DNA of 64,000 nt from Sipunculus nudus (taxonomy: Eukaryota; Annelida; Sipuncula; Golfingiida; Sipunculidae), in the NCBI GenBank assembly GCA_026874595.1, contig CM049313.1, positions 18,785,508 to 18,849,507 of the forward strand, given 5' to 3'. The notes under the pieces were generated by a model. It was not told the origin of the DNA. It was given only the letters and a program-made list of their open reading frames with translations, and did not search any database. Shown in pieces: positions 1 through 13,025 of this stretch; the first letter of the stretch is position 1, and each line of letters starts with the position of its first letter. The translations under genes and the position numbers were made by a program.

Positions 1-3000
1 TAACGCGCGCTGACGTGCGCCAAGCGTCAAGCGTCAGCTTTCGGTCCTGGAGCGCGCTTCCCGCGTGGGGGATTCCCGATCATGACATAACTAAAGATAA
101 GGTTTCCCTCCCCAGCACTCGCATTCTATATTAAACTGCGAGTAAAACGTTTGTTATAATACCTGACGCTTGACGCACACAATTTATTTTCATATACATA
201 TATTCACGTATACCGATTCCATATTTATCATTTTGCTCACATAGTAGCTTTGGCAACCTTTAGTATAAAATCCCCCTTCCAAATTAAAATGTGACATTTT
301 GTAAGCCCCGGCTGTTTATAAGGCTCTTAGCCGTAGCATGTGCAGCTGATGCCTGTAAAAAAGGAACACATTCCAGGTAAGGCCAGGTATAAACATTAAA
401 ACTGAGATGCACACTTAACTGGCAAGAGAACCTTCCTTTACCTCAACTGAAACTGATATAAGATTTTTACCTGGGAAACACGGAGCCTTGTCATACGGTG
501 CATTGTTCTCCGACGCTGCAACTTGTCGAACGACGCCCTCTGTCCAGACAGGAGCAGTTTATCTTGTCTCAAACATTTCAGGAAAGAAATAATACATTAC
601 AAGCAGTCAAAGGGTATATATTAGTAAGATTAGATCATCGCTAACGCTGGAATTTGTTCTTTCCGGGCTACAAACCGGTATCAAGTACTTAAGTCTATCA
701 CTAGATGTCGCCACCAGATTTTTCCCAGCGGAATTATATACTAATATACAAATATTTGATTCTGCATTCATTTCTGTGTATTAAGCTATTCATAATCTCT
801 AATTGTCTCCAGCCGCGCATGCTCACCAAAAATATCATTGAAATAGTAATTAAAAAACGAGCTAATAATGACAGACATCAAATTTATGGTGTCATGTAAA
901 TATACCGATAACCAGACAGGTAGACAAAAAACGTTACCTCCGTGAATGTTGTCGGAGACATAGAATCATTTGCCGGTAATTTTTCTATATGATCCCACTG
1001 ATCAAGAAGCAAGCTGGTAGTGCCTGCCATATATTGCACTTTGACCTTTGTGATGTTCATTTACGTTACAGTGCGCAGAATCGGACTCCCAAGAGTACGA
1101 CTCGGCTGGTTAGACTTTGTAGATGTATATATTCTATCCCACAATGCACTGAGGGTTCTAAATACACCAGAGGCGTAGGTAAAAATGTAGTGAAGAGGGC
1201 AATGTTGTCTTTTATATATGCTGGATGCGAATTATTATCAGTCAACTTACATAAACATGGGTATTTTATGGTAAGGACTTAATTAATATTTTGTAAAATG
1301 TAAACAGGTTTCCTTGAAATGTAACAAATTTTGATTTTAAAGTTTGACATTTGAGACTAGTAGTCCTGGCTATCCCCCAAAATTTCCTGCTGGAAGAGGT
1401 TGATTTTGAACTGAAACGATCTCTGGCGGAAGGATACACTGACGCTGCAACAGGACTTCGCTTTCCGCCATTTGATGTTAACTGACCGCAATATACCGAC
1501 CGAGGTGATGCAGGTGTAACGCTTCAATTGGTCGGAATACGTTCCTTCTATGTTCTCAGAATTCGTTCATTGAGATATAGTTAAAAAGTATTTTTGAAAA
1601 CACAGGGAGACGTTCATTATTAAACGTTTTAAACGCTCACACTATATTGGGAAAATATTAAAAATATGTCTTCTCATAAGTTTTCTTTATACTTACCCTA
1701 CATTACACTATATACTTTGATTAGTTAATCGTGTTTGATTCGTTTTTCTGTTGCTGTGTATAGTGGTTTTTTTTTTTTTTTTTTTTTTTTGCTGTGTTAT
1801 TATAACACAAGGGTTAGAATATGGAAACACCTCTTTTGATTTGCTTAGAGTTCAGTATCAAAAGTGACACATATACACATGAATACATGTATCGTATTTT
1901 GTGTGTATTCACTGATGGTGATCCACCAATTTTATATGTTTAACATTTAACCTACTATCCACTAAGGTCGCGCAATAGTTTAGTTTGCATCATAGTCACA
2001 GCTGAATCTGAATCACACCTTTGAAAATGATAGTCCATCATTCCACGCCTCCAATACTTAATGGCTATTTATTATTAAAGTAACTTTTTTCACATTTCAC
2101 CATTAACGTTTGGAGACGTTACAAGCCGCAGGTTTCAATATATTTTCACGCTTGGTCCGTTCCAGAGCACTTACAGTAATTCCACTTTTTGTTCCTTTTT
2201 TGGCGGAACAACCTTAAATAAGTCTGATAAAGGACTGTACTTAAAGCTGGGGGCTCAGACATGTTGTCGCTTGGTCAATCTGTATTGTCCGTAGACAATA
2301 TTTTAACAGGGTCGGGTCCGTCAATATGCATACAGTTCCATCACAGGAGTTACGCAGGCGTCCAGAAAGCACTCGAAACTTCAAAGAGACAAGACCGGCC
2401 GCTAAATCAGTGAAATCGAACAAGCTATGGCCTGGCATGGCTCGAGGGCCTTGGAGATGTTCTGAGTGGCCCGGGCAGCTGTCCGTTGGCATATGAACAA
2501 GCGGTACAGTCCAGCACTGATCCTGGACAGTCTAATTAAATATCAGGCCTCGCACACTCACGCCAGTTCAAGCGACCAAGCGCTATAGGATAAATAAAAC
2601 CGCGTTTGGTACCGCGTGCTCGTGTCTTTCAGAAGAAATATACACGAGTTTTTATTAATATCTCCGTTACCATATAGCAACTTATAATTGATTATTTTTT
2701 GGCATATTGACCCCATAACCACATATGAGTTTACCCCTTCATGTTTTTATGTTGGTCATAATCAATATCTGAGATAAGCATCGCCAGGAATATGCGGAAT
2801 GTCTTATATTAAACTGGCTTTTATATGCCTTTGGGTAACGCAAAACTGCAATTTCATTGAATCTATTATGTCATTTCCATATATCACATTCTTTTTCTGT
2901 TCGATATGTTATAGAGTATCTGTTCTGTCGTATGTACGCCCACTTCAGCGACAGGGCGGTTCCTGCGACTGGTCTTGTGCCTTGCCGGTTTGATTTCTTA

Positions 3001-3566
3001 TGCCGGACGAACAGAAAACAAGTTATGTTTTTCGTCTCTGCCTGGTCTCCTGTTTTGACAGCAGTTGTTTCTTAAGTATCATGTGGGAAGATTTCAAAGG
3101 TATTCTTTACATCCTGAAAAGATAAAATATGGCCCCTGATGTTGATCGAGACTCCCTGGTGAGGAATGATCAAGGGAGACTCTCAATCAGAGGTTACCCA
3201 CCGCCTGAACAGTAACTGGTGGCTGAGATGCAAGAGGTTGAAGTTACTGGGGGTTGACCTGATGCCATTCTGGTAAACATGGGGATTTCAGACCGGTAAC
3301 CGTGGTCATGGGGTGGAGCAGAGGGCTCAAAGCCGTGGGATCGTGAATTCAATCATTAGCCGAGGCGGTGGGATGTTTTAACGGTCGGCCCCAACCCAGG
3401 ATGAGCCTTCTGCTGCGGGCTGAATGGGGAGTCTGTGCCCAACAGTCGTATTGCACTCACAAACAAGTGCGCCTTTCCGGGGTTCCTCGGTGTTATGAGG
3501 AACGCAGGAGTGATGCACCAAGCCTGGTTGACGCAAGGATTATAGCGTGTAACCCCCTGTCATGTA
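1..3566. other. Non-coding DNA upstream of the HCN exons
   Basis: No exon, RNA gene or complete mobile element is recognisable here. Given the HCN exons downstream on the + strand, it is probably intron or 5' flank of that gene. Visible structure: the first 180 bp carries inverted copies of a GCGTCAAGCGTCAG-like motif (near 23-42 and 162-180); a T homopolymer of about 25 lies at 1767-1791; and 1075-1180 shares sequence in inverted orientation with 4330-4440 (CGCAGAATCGGACTC and CACAATGCAC strings), so a dispersed repeat is present twice. Short open frames here show no family similarity I recognise. Confidence 0.5.
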
Positions 3567-3700
3567 GTCCAAAACTGGGATGGAGCTCTGCAGGTGCACA
3601 TAGTGTTTAGTGAAGCAAGCAGTAATAAAAATGGAGGCGGTTACATCGACCATAAATATCTTACAAAAAGAATCATGGGGCATTTGGTCGGGGTAAGACG
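3567..3700 (+). repeat. Dispersed repeat, copy 1 (direct repeat with 4119-4254)
   Basis: About 135 bp are shared in the same orientation with 4119-4254. Common landmarks are TAGTGAAGCAAGCAGTAATA and AATCATGGGGCATTTGG followed by CGGGGTAAGA. Both copies abut a tRNA-like sequence. The pair is diverged (point changes and small indels), so it is not a recent duplication. Confidence 0.65.
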
Positions 3701-3843
3701 TCTAGTCCAGTGGTTACGGCGTTAGATTTTGTGAGCTGAAGGTCGCAGAATCGATCGCCTCTAGCGTCCAAAAGCAAACTGGTGAAATCTGGAGAGAATC
3801 TACGAAAATCTCTCTAAGGTCTAAAAAAAAACACAAAAAAAAG
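3697..3843 (+). mobile_element. tRNA-derived SINE-like element
   Basis: A box A-like promoter string TAGTCCAGTGG (3703-3713) is followed 27 bp later by a degenerate box B (around GGTCGCAGAATCGATC, 3741-3756). The segment ends in an A-rich tail (3823-3842). This is the usual layout of a tRNA-headed SINE transcribed by RNA polymerase III. No target duplication was identified and the body is short, so a truncated or old copy is likely. Confidence 0.45.
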
Positions 3844-4118
3844 AATTGTTCTACGTAATCTGTGACAAGAAAATATGATGCGAGTTGGCGATTTATTTGC
3901 GAGCTTGCCTAGAAAATACAAAAATTTGCTTCAAATCTTGATACGGTGAATAGGATCAACACTAATATTTTGCTTATTTTCCACACCTGAAATAATTTTT
4001 CCAACATTGCAAAAGAACAAGTCTTCATTTGCTTAGTAAAATTGATCCACGAAAAACCGAAGAATATTTTTTTTGTATGGCCGAACAAAAGATTGACTTA
4101 CGTGTAAGTCCCGGTTAC

Positions 4119-4254
4119 TAAGTCCAAAATCGGAATGGGATTATGCAGTTGCACATAGTGCTTAGTGAAGCAAGCAGTAATAAAAATCGAGCCAGTGGTA
4201 TACACCAACAAAATCTTACCCAAAAAATCATGGGGCATTTGGGCGGGGTAAGAT
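4119..4254 (+). repeat. Dispersed repeat, copy 2
   Basis: Second copy of the repeat at 3567-3700, ending in the same CGGGGTAAGA string. Here the tRNA-like sequence that follows (about 4250-4315) reads on the - strand: the + strand shows GATTCGAAAC, the complement of a box B-like string. The two copies therefore carry differently oriented tRNA-like heads. Confidence 0.55.
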
Positions 4255-4319
4255 TCGAAACGAGCCTCGTCTTGTTAGGCACTGTAGGACCGCAGGGACT
4301 ACTCGTCTAAACAGTCATA

Positions 4320-7300
4320 CTTATTAGTATACGTATGTAGACGCCCCGGTGCATTGTGGGTTGTAGATTGTGACGCCCACAAACCCTAACCAGCAGAGTC
4401 GCACACTTGTGAGTCCGATTCTGCGCAGTTTGAGCTTTAAGCTGAAGAAATAATAGATGGCGCCACCATGCATTCTCGTGTGCCCTCTAACGCTGGCCAA
4501 CATTAGAAAGATACAAAGCTTTTTCCGACAGTTCCCGCAGCCAGGCTTCCGTTGAGAGTTCTTCATTACCTGTCTGGACATAAGGTTACAATTTAGCTAT
4601 CCATTAACGGTCCGTTTGCCCCTGCTAACAGCAGCACGGACGGACAGAAGACGGACAAAGGGCCATTCTGTCAGCTCACATTAATTCAGTCAGTTGGGCT
4701 GGGAAGAAATAAAAAAAACCTCCACCCACGGCATGGTAACAGTAATCACAAAGTCACAAAATTGTCCTGTCATTTTCAGCATTTGCATCCGGTCTGTTTC
4801 TCTCCGTGTCAGTCAAATGGTCTTTCGTCTGACGCTGATCTTTCTAAACAATCTGAGAGTACACCTGAAGCGTGTTATTTTGGCAGCGGGCGTCCGAGTC
4901 AAACAACTAAAAGCTTTTGGTGAGAACTCATTATTCCTGTTCTAAAATGCCGACTGTAGGAGCAGGTCAGTGTTTGTTGTTTGCAGCTGGAAGCTATTCT
5001 TGGCTTCTGTTCTCACACCAGTTGACGCCATACACAATGCCAACCGTATACCGCCGGGATATTAGCCATTCTCTCCAGGAATGTTCACTTATTCCTCCAT
5101 TTTTTTATTTGATAAGTCTTCTTGTACAAATATGATGAATAAGCAGAGTTTCCACGCCCATCAAAATGTGTTAAAAATAAAAATTTCAGTACTTAAAAAT
5201 TATAATTTTTATAGATGAAAAAAGACTAGAAAATGTCATGGAATTTTCTTCAATTTATCCATTATTTTCGGACTGTCTAAGTCTGTCTCTCATCAATGGC
5301 ACTGTTTCATCCGAGTAAATTATCAAAGATTCAACAAAATGCATTAACTGCCCCAGCCAAACAACAGCCAGATCCCCCGTCTCCTAGGCATTTCTCTCTG
5401 TGGTTCTCAGTTCATGCTCCTCAGGTATAGAAGACTGACTGACAAAAACAAGCCATTTGAATTGAGTGGGTATTTGAGATGCACCCTCTCATAAGGCGAG
5501 GAACTCGGAACAGTTTTTGGTTGAGTGAAGTTTTAACACAGTCAGCTATCTGATTCATTAAAAACAAAAAAACACCTAAGTTGTAAAAATAACAGTTCTT
5601 TTGATACATTTAACTATGTATTCTTTGATTTTTTAATCAAACCTCATTTTATGCAAAAAAAGGAGGTTCAATGCTTAATAGACACTCAACTAGTGAACCC
5701 ATATTTTTATTTCACAGATTTCCACATTTCTGCCTGTGAACCAACCTTTTTTCTATTAAAGTGAAAAGGTGAACCCTCCCTTTTGGTATTTTTGTCAATG
5801 ACGTCGCGTAGCACATCCAGCAAAATATGTAAAAAAAGTGACGCTTACTGCATGTTTCTAAATGATTAAAAACTACTTTATTTTATTTATATCAGTATAT
5901 AGTAGCAGTCTATTAGGCGTTGACTCAACATTTTTTAGAAAGTCTGTGTTCACGTCATGTTCTAGTTGATCTAGGGTCATGAAAAAGTCATGAAACATTG
6001 ACCCGCTGTATGCGTGGGAGCCCTGATAAAATGTGAGCAAAGTAGCGGTCATATGACAGTTCGCCTGATTATTCCATTCCATGCTTTTCTGCCTGATATA
6101 AAAGAACAAAAAAAAACACACTCACACAGACCATCAAGCCGCAATATGTCAAGTCAAACCATGCTGCTTTTGTGTGTATATTGTATGATGCTCAACTCAT
6201 TGAATACAGGGTGTGCCTCTGGATAAGCCAAGCCTAGTTTTTGCTTATACGGTGGTTGGGTGTTTGCCAGGTGTTAAATAATCCGAGTTTTATGCTCTAC
6301 CCAAGTTATCAAAAGCCATCGTTACAACATCCAGTCCGCCGGTCCTTGCCCGGGCAGACATCTGGATTGACAAACTTTATATGCAATCCGGGATCTGGTG
6401 TGGCCAGGTCCGCAGTGATCGATCCTCATCCCGCAGTAAATCTTAATATTAATTCCTTACGACCAGAATTCAGAGTGCAAGCCTGTTTGCTGTATGAAAA
6501 CATCGTGATCTTGCTTGTTGTAAGGCACAATCAGGAGACAAAAATGAGAAAAAATAAGTGTCTATTGGAACAGAAATCACAGTCTGTCTACAGACACACT
6601 GAATGAGTCACAATTGTGAAGTTTGGCGGGTCTTGCGCCGTGTCATCATACAGCAATTTAGCTTTTAATAAAATCGTGCTTTACGCAACCCTCTCTTTAA
6701 ACATAACCAAAATTCTTCCCATTATTTTCAGCAATATATATAATATTTCACTTTTGTTCTGTTCTGCCCTCTCGTGTCCCTTTAAAAGATTTTAATCTTC
6801 TTGATCTTTCTTTTCTTGAAATATTTATTTAACAAAATGACCGTATACAAAATAATAAAATTAAACAAATACACAGAACAATTCACAAACATAAACAAAA
6901 CATCAGAGAGGAACACATAATTTGGACATTCATATTTTTGTCCCTTGTTCCCACTTATTTCTACTCTACATGTACGATAGTCGCTAGGGACGACTGACTG
7001 ATGTATGTATATATTAAGAAGCTAATATTACCCAGTCGTACCTGCCACATGACTTAAATATTAACAGAAAATGGTTTGAATCGTGTCGTGAAGATACGCT
7101 TTTGGTTATGAAACACAGTACACGTGAACTTCAGCTCATTAATCCATCTTCTAAATAATGAGCGTAATCGACCGGATAAATCAAAATAAAAGACAAGTAC
7201 GGTGGTTGTAAGCGTCCATTGTTTACTGCTTCGCCCCATCTTTTAGATATTGCTATTCAGGTCCGCAGGAAATATCGGTTCTTTATCAGCTTCAAACATC

Positions 7301-8374
7301 GCTTACAAACAAGAAAATAACTGATTGAGGTCACGCCACGAGCCAACAGAAACTAAAGTCAGCTGGAACCGGCCTGTCACTCAGACATGATGGACGGGCT
7401 AGCGTGCCGTGTGCACACGAACTGATTAACTTCCAGACACAAATTTAGTTTCCCACGATCCCTTCTGACCTGGCGTGTTCCTAATTAAGAGACTATTTGC
7501 CTTAAACATGGCGACCTTCCCCGAAAATCATGTTAGTCAAGTATTGTTTACAGTTCTTATCTGGTCTTACCGTCTACTTGGTTACTTAGGCACAGCCCGT
7601 CCAAATCAGCAAATTGGCATTCTTTACAATTTTCCAGTTCAGACTGGATTGCAATCGATTTACAGCCGTATTTACGTGTCTTTGCACCACTGTGACGTAT
7701 ATGTATATATATTGTGTATATGTTTATATATATATGTATAATATGCGTATATATATATATATGTGTGTGTGTATATATGTATATGTGTGTGTATAAATCA
7801 TTCTTTTAACATGTCCAAGAATAAATTGATGAATTACTGAAAACGAATTTTTGACAAAATTTTAGACAAGACTTCTTCCCTGTCGAGGTTTACCGTTAAG
7901 ATTTTTTTAAAATTATCTGATGTATAATTAACAATATCATTTAGAACCACATCCGACGTTTCGTTTGACCTTTGATGAGTAAAACAAGAATTAACAAAAT
8001 GGTAAATACATGATGGGTGTGGAAGCACATTGTATTTTCGCCCTAAATTGCAATTGTTTGTTTCTACTTCTATATTTATGATTTAATTTAAAATCCTCCG
8101 GATGTTTCATATACACTGGACGCCCTCAAAATATTGATCAAATAATGCATGTTACCTTAGAGAAGAAAAATCCATATGTATCATATTGGTTGTAAGTATA
8201 CCTGATATTGCAGGGGTCGTGATAAAGCCTTTCCGCCTGTCTTAGACAGGCGAACTGGTGTACGGAAAGACATTTTTCATTTTGTACTAATACATTGGAA
8301 ACATGAACACCTGCATTAGTAGTTGATAAGAAGTAACAAAAATTACACAAAAACGAAATATTTTACAGGTGGTG
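4320..8374. other. Non-coding stretch, probable HCN intron
   Basis: No exon or complete element was recognised. The only clear structure is an alternating TATA/TATG/TG tract at about 7678-7795. The open frames here have low-complexity or nondescript translations and no splice-consistent homology. Confidence 0.5.
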
Positions 8375-8720
8375 TTCCACCCACTCCTTATATTTCCTAT
8401 ATTTTCCTTTAAAATGGTCCATAATTCCTTATACTTCCCGGCATTAAGGCCTTCATCTCCTATATTTTCCTGGGTTTTTTTTCACTGCACAGTCGTGTTT
8501 CTGATATAAAAGTGTTACTGTTGAAAACATTCAGTTTATTTTGCATGCAAGGTTGCATGTAGGATGACATGTAAGATGACAGAATCAGGTTTACACTGAG
8601 TGTGACTGAAAGTTTAATATGATGGTAGGCTTGTTCATAGCGGAAAGGTACACCTGTATTAATGTCTCTCCGTTGGAAAGGTGAAAATTTCAATGTATTA
8701 CGATCCCTGTATCGGTACTG
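8375..8720 (+). repeat. Dispersed repeat R1, copy 1
   Basis: This segment resembles two others in the window, about 23640-23850 and 63850-64000. Shared strings include CTGCACA-TCGTGTTTC with TTGAAAACAT-CAG (here and at the window end), and TGACTGAAAGTTT, GCGGAAAGG, CGTTGGAAA and GTGAAAATTTCAA with ACGATC (here and at 23.7 kb). Copies are diverged by substitutions and indels. Its class is unknown; no coding potential or terminal repeats were found. Confidence 0.5.
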
Positions 8721-8961
8721 CAGGGTAATATGTACAGTTTCAGAAACATGACTTTAACTTTTCTAGTTCTTTATTATGATTTGCACTTTCTCCCTTCCAT
8801 ATCAGAAAACCTGTTACACTTTCTTTATATGTTGTCATTATTCCTGTTTACTATTACACTTTCTCTCCGTTTTATCATTATTCCTGTATACTGTCACACT
8901 TATTCTCTATTTTGTCATTATACATGTATACTGTTACACTTTCTCTCTATTTTGTCACCAG

Positions 8962-9205
8962 GAAATCGTGAACTACAACTGTCGGGCCTTGGTGGCGTCA
9001 GTGCCCTTCTTTACACACGCCGACCCCAACTTCGTGTCGGAGGTGGTGACGAAATTGAGGTACGAGGTGTTCCAGCCGGGTGATTACATCATCAAGGAGG
9101 GTACCATAGGAACCAAGATGTTCTTCATCCAAGAAGGAATTGTCGATATCGTCACCAAAAATGGTGAAGTCGCGACAAGTCTCTCCGACGGCTCGTACTT
9201 TGGCG
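8962..9205 (+). CDS. HCN (Ih) channel, exon encoding the first part of the cyclic-nucleotide-binding domain
   Basis: This exon of a hyperpolarization-activated cyclic-nucleotide-gated cation channel lies between a polypyrimidine/CAG acceptor (8950-8961) and a GTAAGT donor (9206). It encodes 81 codons plus one base. Translation begins [13 protein letters not shown], the C-linker end, and runs into the CNBD beta-roll: [39 protein letters not shown] and LSDGSYFG. These match the family closely. HCN subunits form plasma-membrane tetramers carrying the pacemaker Na+/K+ current, and cAMP binding to this domain eases opening. The last base (phase 1) joins the exon at 11823 to rebuild the FGE of the phosphate-binding cassette. 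Upstream exons (voltage sensor, pore) lie outside the window. Assignment to the HCN family is secure; the subtype is not meaningful for an invertebrate single-copy gene. Confidence 0.93.
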
Positions 9206-9343
9206 GTAAGTTCTAGCAGAAAACCTAAAATATTGGTGGTGATCAGAAATGACGTCGCTTATGACGTCACGAAATCACGTATTCAGGTATTCGGCTATAA
9301 TAACCTGAAAATATATTTAATTGTGCTTATGTAAACTGCCCTA

Positions 9344-9400
<57 letters not shown>

Positions 9401-11822
9401 CATATATCATATAAAATAAGTAAATAAATTTATAAAAAAAAAAGAAATTGATAAATAGATCGATCGATAGATATATTGAATTGAAAGCAACGATGAATAC
9501 GTTAAAATCAGTTAAAAGTAAAAAAAATCACAATTTATCTAAATTCTTCATCCTTTAAATCTTTCCTATAAGAATACTGCGGGCATATTCAATCAGGAAA
9601 GGCCTTTGAAAAAAAATTGATTTTAGCCGGCATATTTGGCTTTATAAAAAAACCACCGCAGTAACAAATCAATAAAGGTCATGTTTAGATATTCATATAC
9701 GCCGCTATAGGTCCAGTATTATTTTGAGGACTGTTTCCCGGTTTCACTTTCCTTCTGGTGCGTGTTTATCCACAAATTAGCCTGGCATGCCGCAGTGCTG
9801 CCAGTCTGTATTTTTTTTAAAGTAACATACTTTTTTCAGGAAAGACTTATTTTTATACTCGTTCATATTTTTTTTTTTCAGGGGTTAATACGTTTTAATC
9901 CTTTTTTTTCTAAAATTATCATCTTAAAGTCGTGATTTTAAGCTGTTTACATGAACTCATTGGGTGTAGTAGACATACCCTGTCAATAATTCATAAAAGT
10001 GGCATTTTATTTTCAATTATTTCTTTGTCATCTTGCCAATGTTTGATAAATTCACTGGATATATGGTATACTGAGAAGTCATGCACATAACTGCAAATTT
10101 AGTTCCTGAAGCTTGTTTAGAAGTATCACGTGCTGTAATATTGTACAAAAATTGCTCAATTAGGTATTGATTTCAACTTTTTTATACTTTTTTTAGACAA
10201 TTTGATACTTTTTTTGTTGTAAGATTAAACACATTTCCCAAAAAAATCCAAAGTGGCAGCACTGATATAGACTCATTCCTGCTTTCTTACGAAAATGATT
10301 GATAAAAATTTGTATCATGCTGTTATTGAAATACTGTAATACTACTTATTAAATAGTTCAATGAGAGAGAAATGAAGCCCGGTTTCAGTGCAGACGACGC
10401 CGATTTAATTAAACGATATATCAAATACAGTCTGTGGTTACTTATTTTCTGATGACCTACCCACTGTTCAGGAAGATACGTAGAATGGTATATGTAAATA
10501 ATAGACCCATTCCCTATAGGTTAAGGACCTCTTTCTTTGGAATAAAGTAACTGTAGTAATTGGCAACCTTGAATAATATAGAGCTAGAATATTATTTATC
10601 AGACCTAGGGTTTCAGTGCTGTCCCATTAATGAGTGTTTACCATGTACCAGTTCTTCCTTAATAATATCTAAACCGACAGATCAATTTTGTAACGACTAG
10701 AAATGTTTTAAAACGAGGTTTATGGAAACTCAGGATTTCCAAAAGCTAGCTGATTAAATATTTTTACAATTTGTCAATTATTTTCCTTATTTTAACTTTA
10801 ATTGGACATTTTACAGCCATTAATGTTCAAGCCATTGCATTTTCAACATAAGAGCCGTAACCATATGCTCTAAAAAGCAGTTTTGCCTACACTTAATGGA
10901 AAGCCTTTTATTTGTAACAATTAAAAAAGAACTTTATTCATGTACAAAACAATTTTAGTATCCTATGAGTTAACACCGAGTCGGGTTTGGGGAGGTATTG
11001 TATATGACATGATGCTCAGAGGTGTTCTTTATCTTGAACAGGTATGCTGGATTTGGTGTGAGACAAAAGAAATAACAATAAATAATATCTAGATACTATC
11101 AGCCAGTATCGGAAACCCACATTGTCAATCTGCTTTCAGGTAGAACAATGTATTCGTGTCACGTGGTCCCAGATATATGTTATATACTAAGGAAAAACTG
11201 CGAAATGCTTTTACACACTCGCATAAAACGTCTCGTGCATGTGAGACGGTTCTGAGACCTTGGGTATGACTTAAGTCATGTGGGAGACTTAAGCCCAGTG
11301 GCATCTGTAAGTAACCATTATGACGTTACTCAGCGAAACCTCTTTCAGCTGGTCTGCCCGTGACAAGATAAAAGCTTTGATCATCCGAGCTGTCCCGAAT
11401 GAAAGTCACTAAATCTGTCCCCAGACCTGCAGCAAACACATGGTATCATAAACCGTTGTAGTCTAACATTCCAGGTGATATTCTCATCCCTGTGAATAAG
11501 CCCCATCCCGTTATTGACAATATACGTTTTACTATATATATGTTTGACTAAATACAGATTTTTACCAACAAAATTAACAACATCCGTTTTCACAATCATT
11601 TGACAATATACATATTTTCCCTCTATTATTTGACAAGTTTTCAAGCAGGTTTTAGGGCAACTTGCACATTTTCTCTCAGTTTTCTGGCAGAACACGTATT
11701 TTCAATTAGAATTTCATTATGTGCACATACAAACTGGATTACAATACATATGCATACTAGAACCAATGTATCTGACAACATATATGACCTTAACTGATTA
11801 TGAATCTATTTGATCTTTGCAG
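9206..11822 (+). other. HCN intron (2.6 kb)
   Basis: The intron lies between the two HCN exons, with a GTAAGT donor at 9206 and a TTTGCAG acceptor ending at 11822. It carries a (TA)n microsatellite at 9347-9396. I see no coding sequence or complete mobile element in the remainder. Confidence 0.85.
9347..9396. repeat. (TA)n microsatellite
   Basis: About 25 uninterrupted TA dinucleotides lie in the HCN intron. Similar TA tracts recur at about 32673-32710, 33118-33178, 34899-34930, 35162-35200, 36604-36627, 41312-41338 and 41418-41465. Confidence 0.95.
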
Positions 11823-12316
11823 AGATTTGTTTACTGACCAATGCGAAGCGGGTGGCGAGCGTGCGAGCAGAAACCTATTGTAACTTGTTTTCGTTATCTG
11901 TTGAACATTTTAACGCGGTGCTAGAACATTATCCTGTGATGAGAAGAACCATGGAAAGCGTGGCAGCCGAGAGACTCAATAAGATCGGCAAGAACCCGAG
12001 TATAGTGAGTAACCGAGCAGAGCTGGCGGAAGACATTCATACTGTGCAAGAAATAATCATGCAGACCACCCCTCTCTGCAGCAGTCACAGCGGCAGCGAA
12101 AGCTCTCTAGACCAGGAACCGTCAGAGGATGTACTAAAAGCCCCTGACTTCTTAAGAAAGTTCCCATCCTCTCCTAAACCGGGCATGTCGAGCCGAAAAA
12201 GCAAAGAGAACTTCTCAGCTGAGAAGGAGGATTCGGAAGAAGCCGCGCCAGCTACCATTACTGTAACCACCATTGGTTCGTCTGGTAGTGACGTCAAGCG
12301 GTATTCTGTCGCGTGA
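11823..12316 (+). CDS. HCN (Ih) channel, terminal coding exon
   Basis: The acceptor is CTTTGCAG (ends 11822); two bases complete a phase-1 codon, then 164 codons to TGA (12314-12316). The first part finishes the cAMP pocket: EICLL of the phosphate-binding cassette, then RVASVRAETY, where the Arg is the conserved cAMP-phosphate contact. Vertebrate HCN2 has RTASVRADTY, so a Thr is Val here, as in other protostome Ih channels from memory. The C-helix follows (HFNAVLEHYPVMRRTMES, then VAAERLNKIGKNP). After the C-helix comes only about 110 residues of Ser/Glu-rich, poorly conserved tail ending in YSVA, far shorter than vertebrate HCN tails. Other 3' exons could give longer isoforms, but none is visible in the window. 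Confidence 0.93.
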
Positions 12317-13025
12317 TTGGCTGGATTTGCACGCACGTGACTTATGACGTAAGGTTGCAATGCCGCGCCACAATAACCGCTATAGCAGATCATATATCAT
12401 TATACTACCGCCCAAAGCACGCATTAGTGTATGACAACATAACGCAATACATACCACTATTGATGCGATGTTTAAAATTAATAACCATCATTTTATGTTT
12501 TAATTCATTGTAGTACACAAACGCTTATTTCAAAATAATATACAAAATTATTATTATTTAAATTTACTTTACTTTTTATGAATATTATTTATGTTTATAT
12601 TTAACTCTTTAATACACATTGTTGTTCTTATTGGTCGGTATATTATTTTATATTCCTATTGGCACCAAGGTGCTTTGTTTTTAGGCAAGGATATAAATTC
12701 AGCCAAGTAATTTATACTGTGTAGCCTTATATAGCTATGGATATTATAGTTCACATGTTGACAATACAGCACAAGTGTAAAGTATAGATGAAAGGTGCCA
12801 GTTTAATCTAGTTACATGTTATATCAGTCCTGCAGGGTGCATTTGGTGGAACGATGTAAATACGTGGACAGTTTCCTAGCAAGTACAACAACATGTGTAT
12901 GTATGCATGTATATACGTGACATCCTATCACAATGATTTGTAACTCCTCGCTTTATATCACAAGAAACACCAAGAGTAGATTGTTAGAAACAAAGTGTAT
13001 ATAATAAACAAGAGCATACAAACAA
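12317..13025 (+). other. Probable 3' UTR of the HCN gene with polyadenylation signal
   Basis: AT-rich non-coding sequence follows the HCN stop codon. A canonical AATAAA at 13003-13008 is the first good candidate signal, so the mRNA probably ends about 15-25 bases later. The true cleavage site cannot be fixed from sequence alone. Confidence 0.5.
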
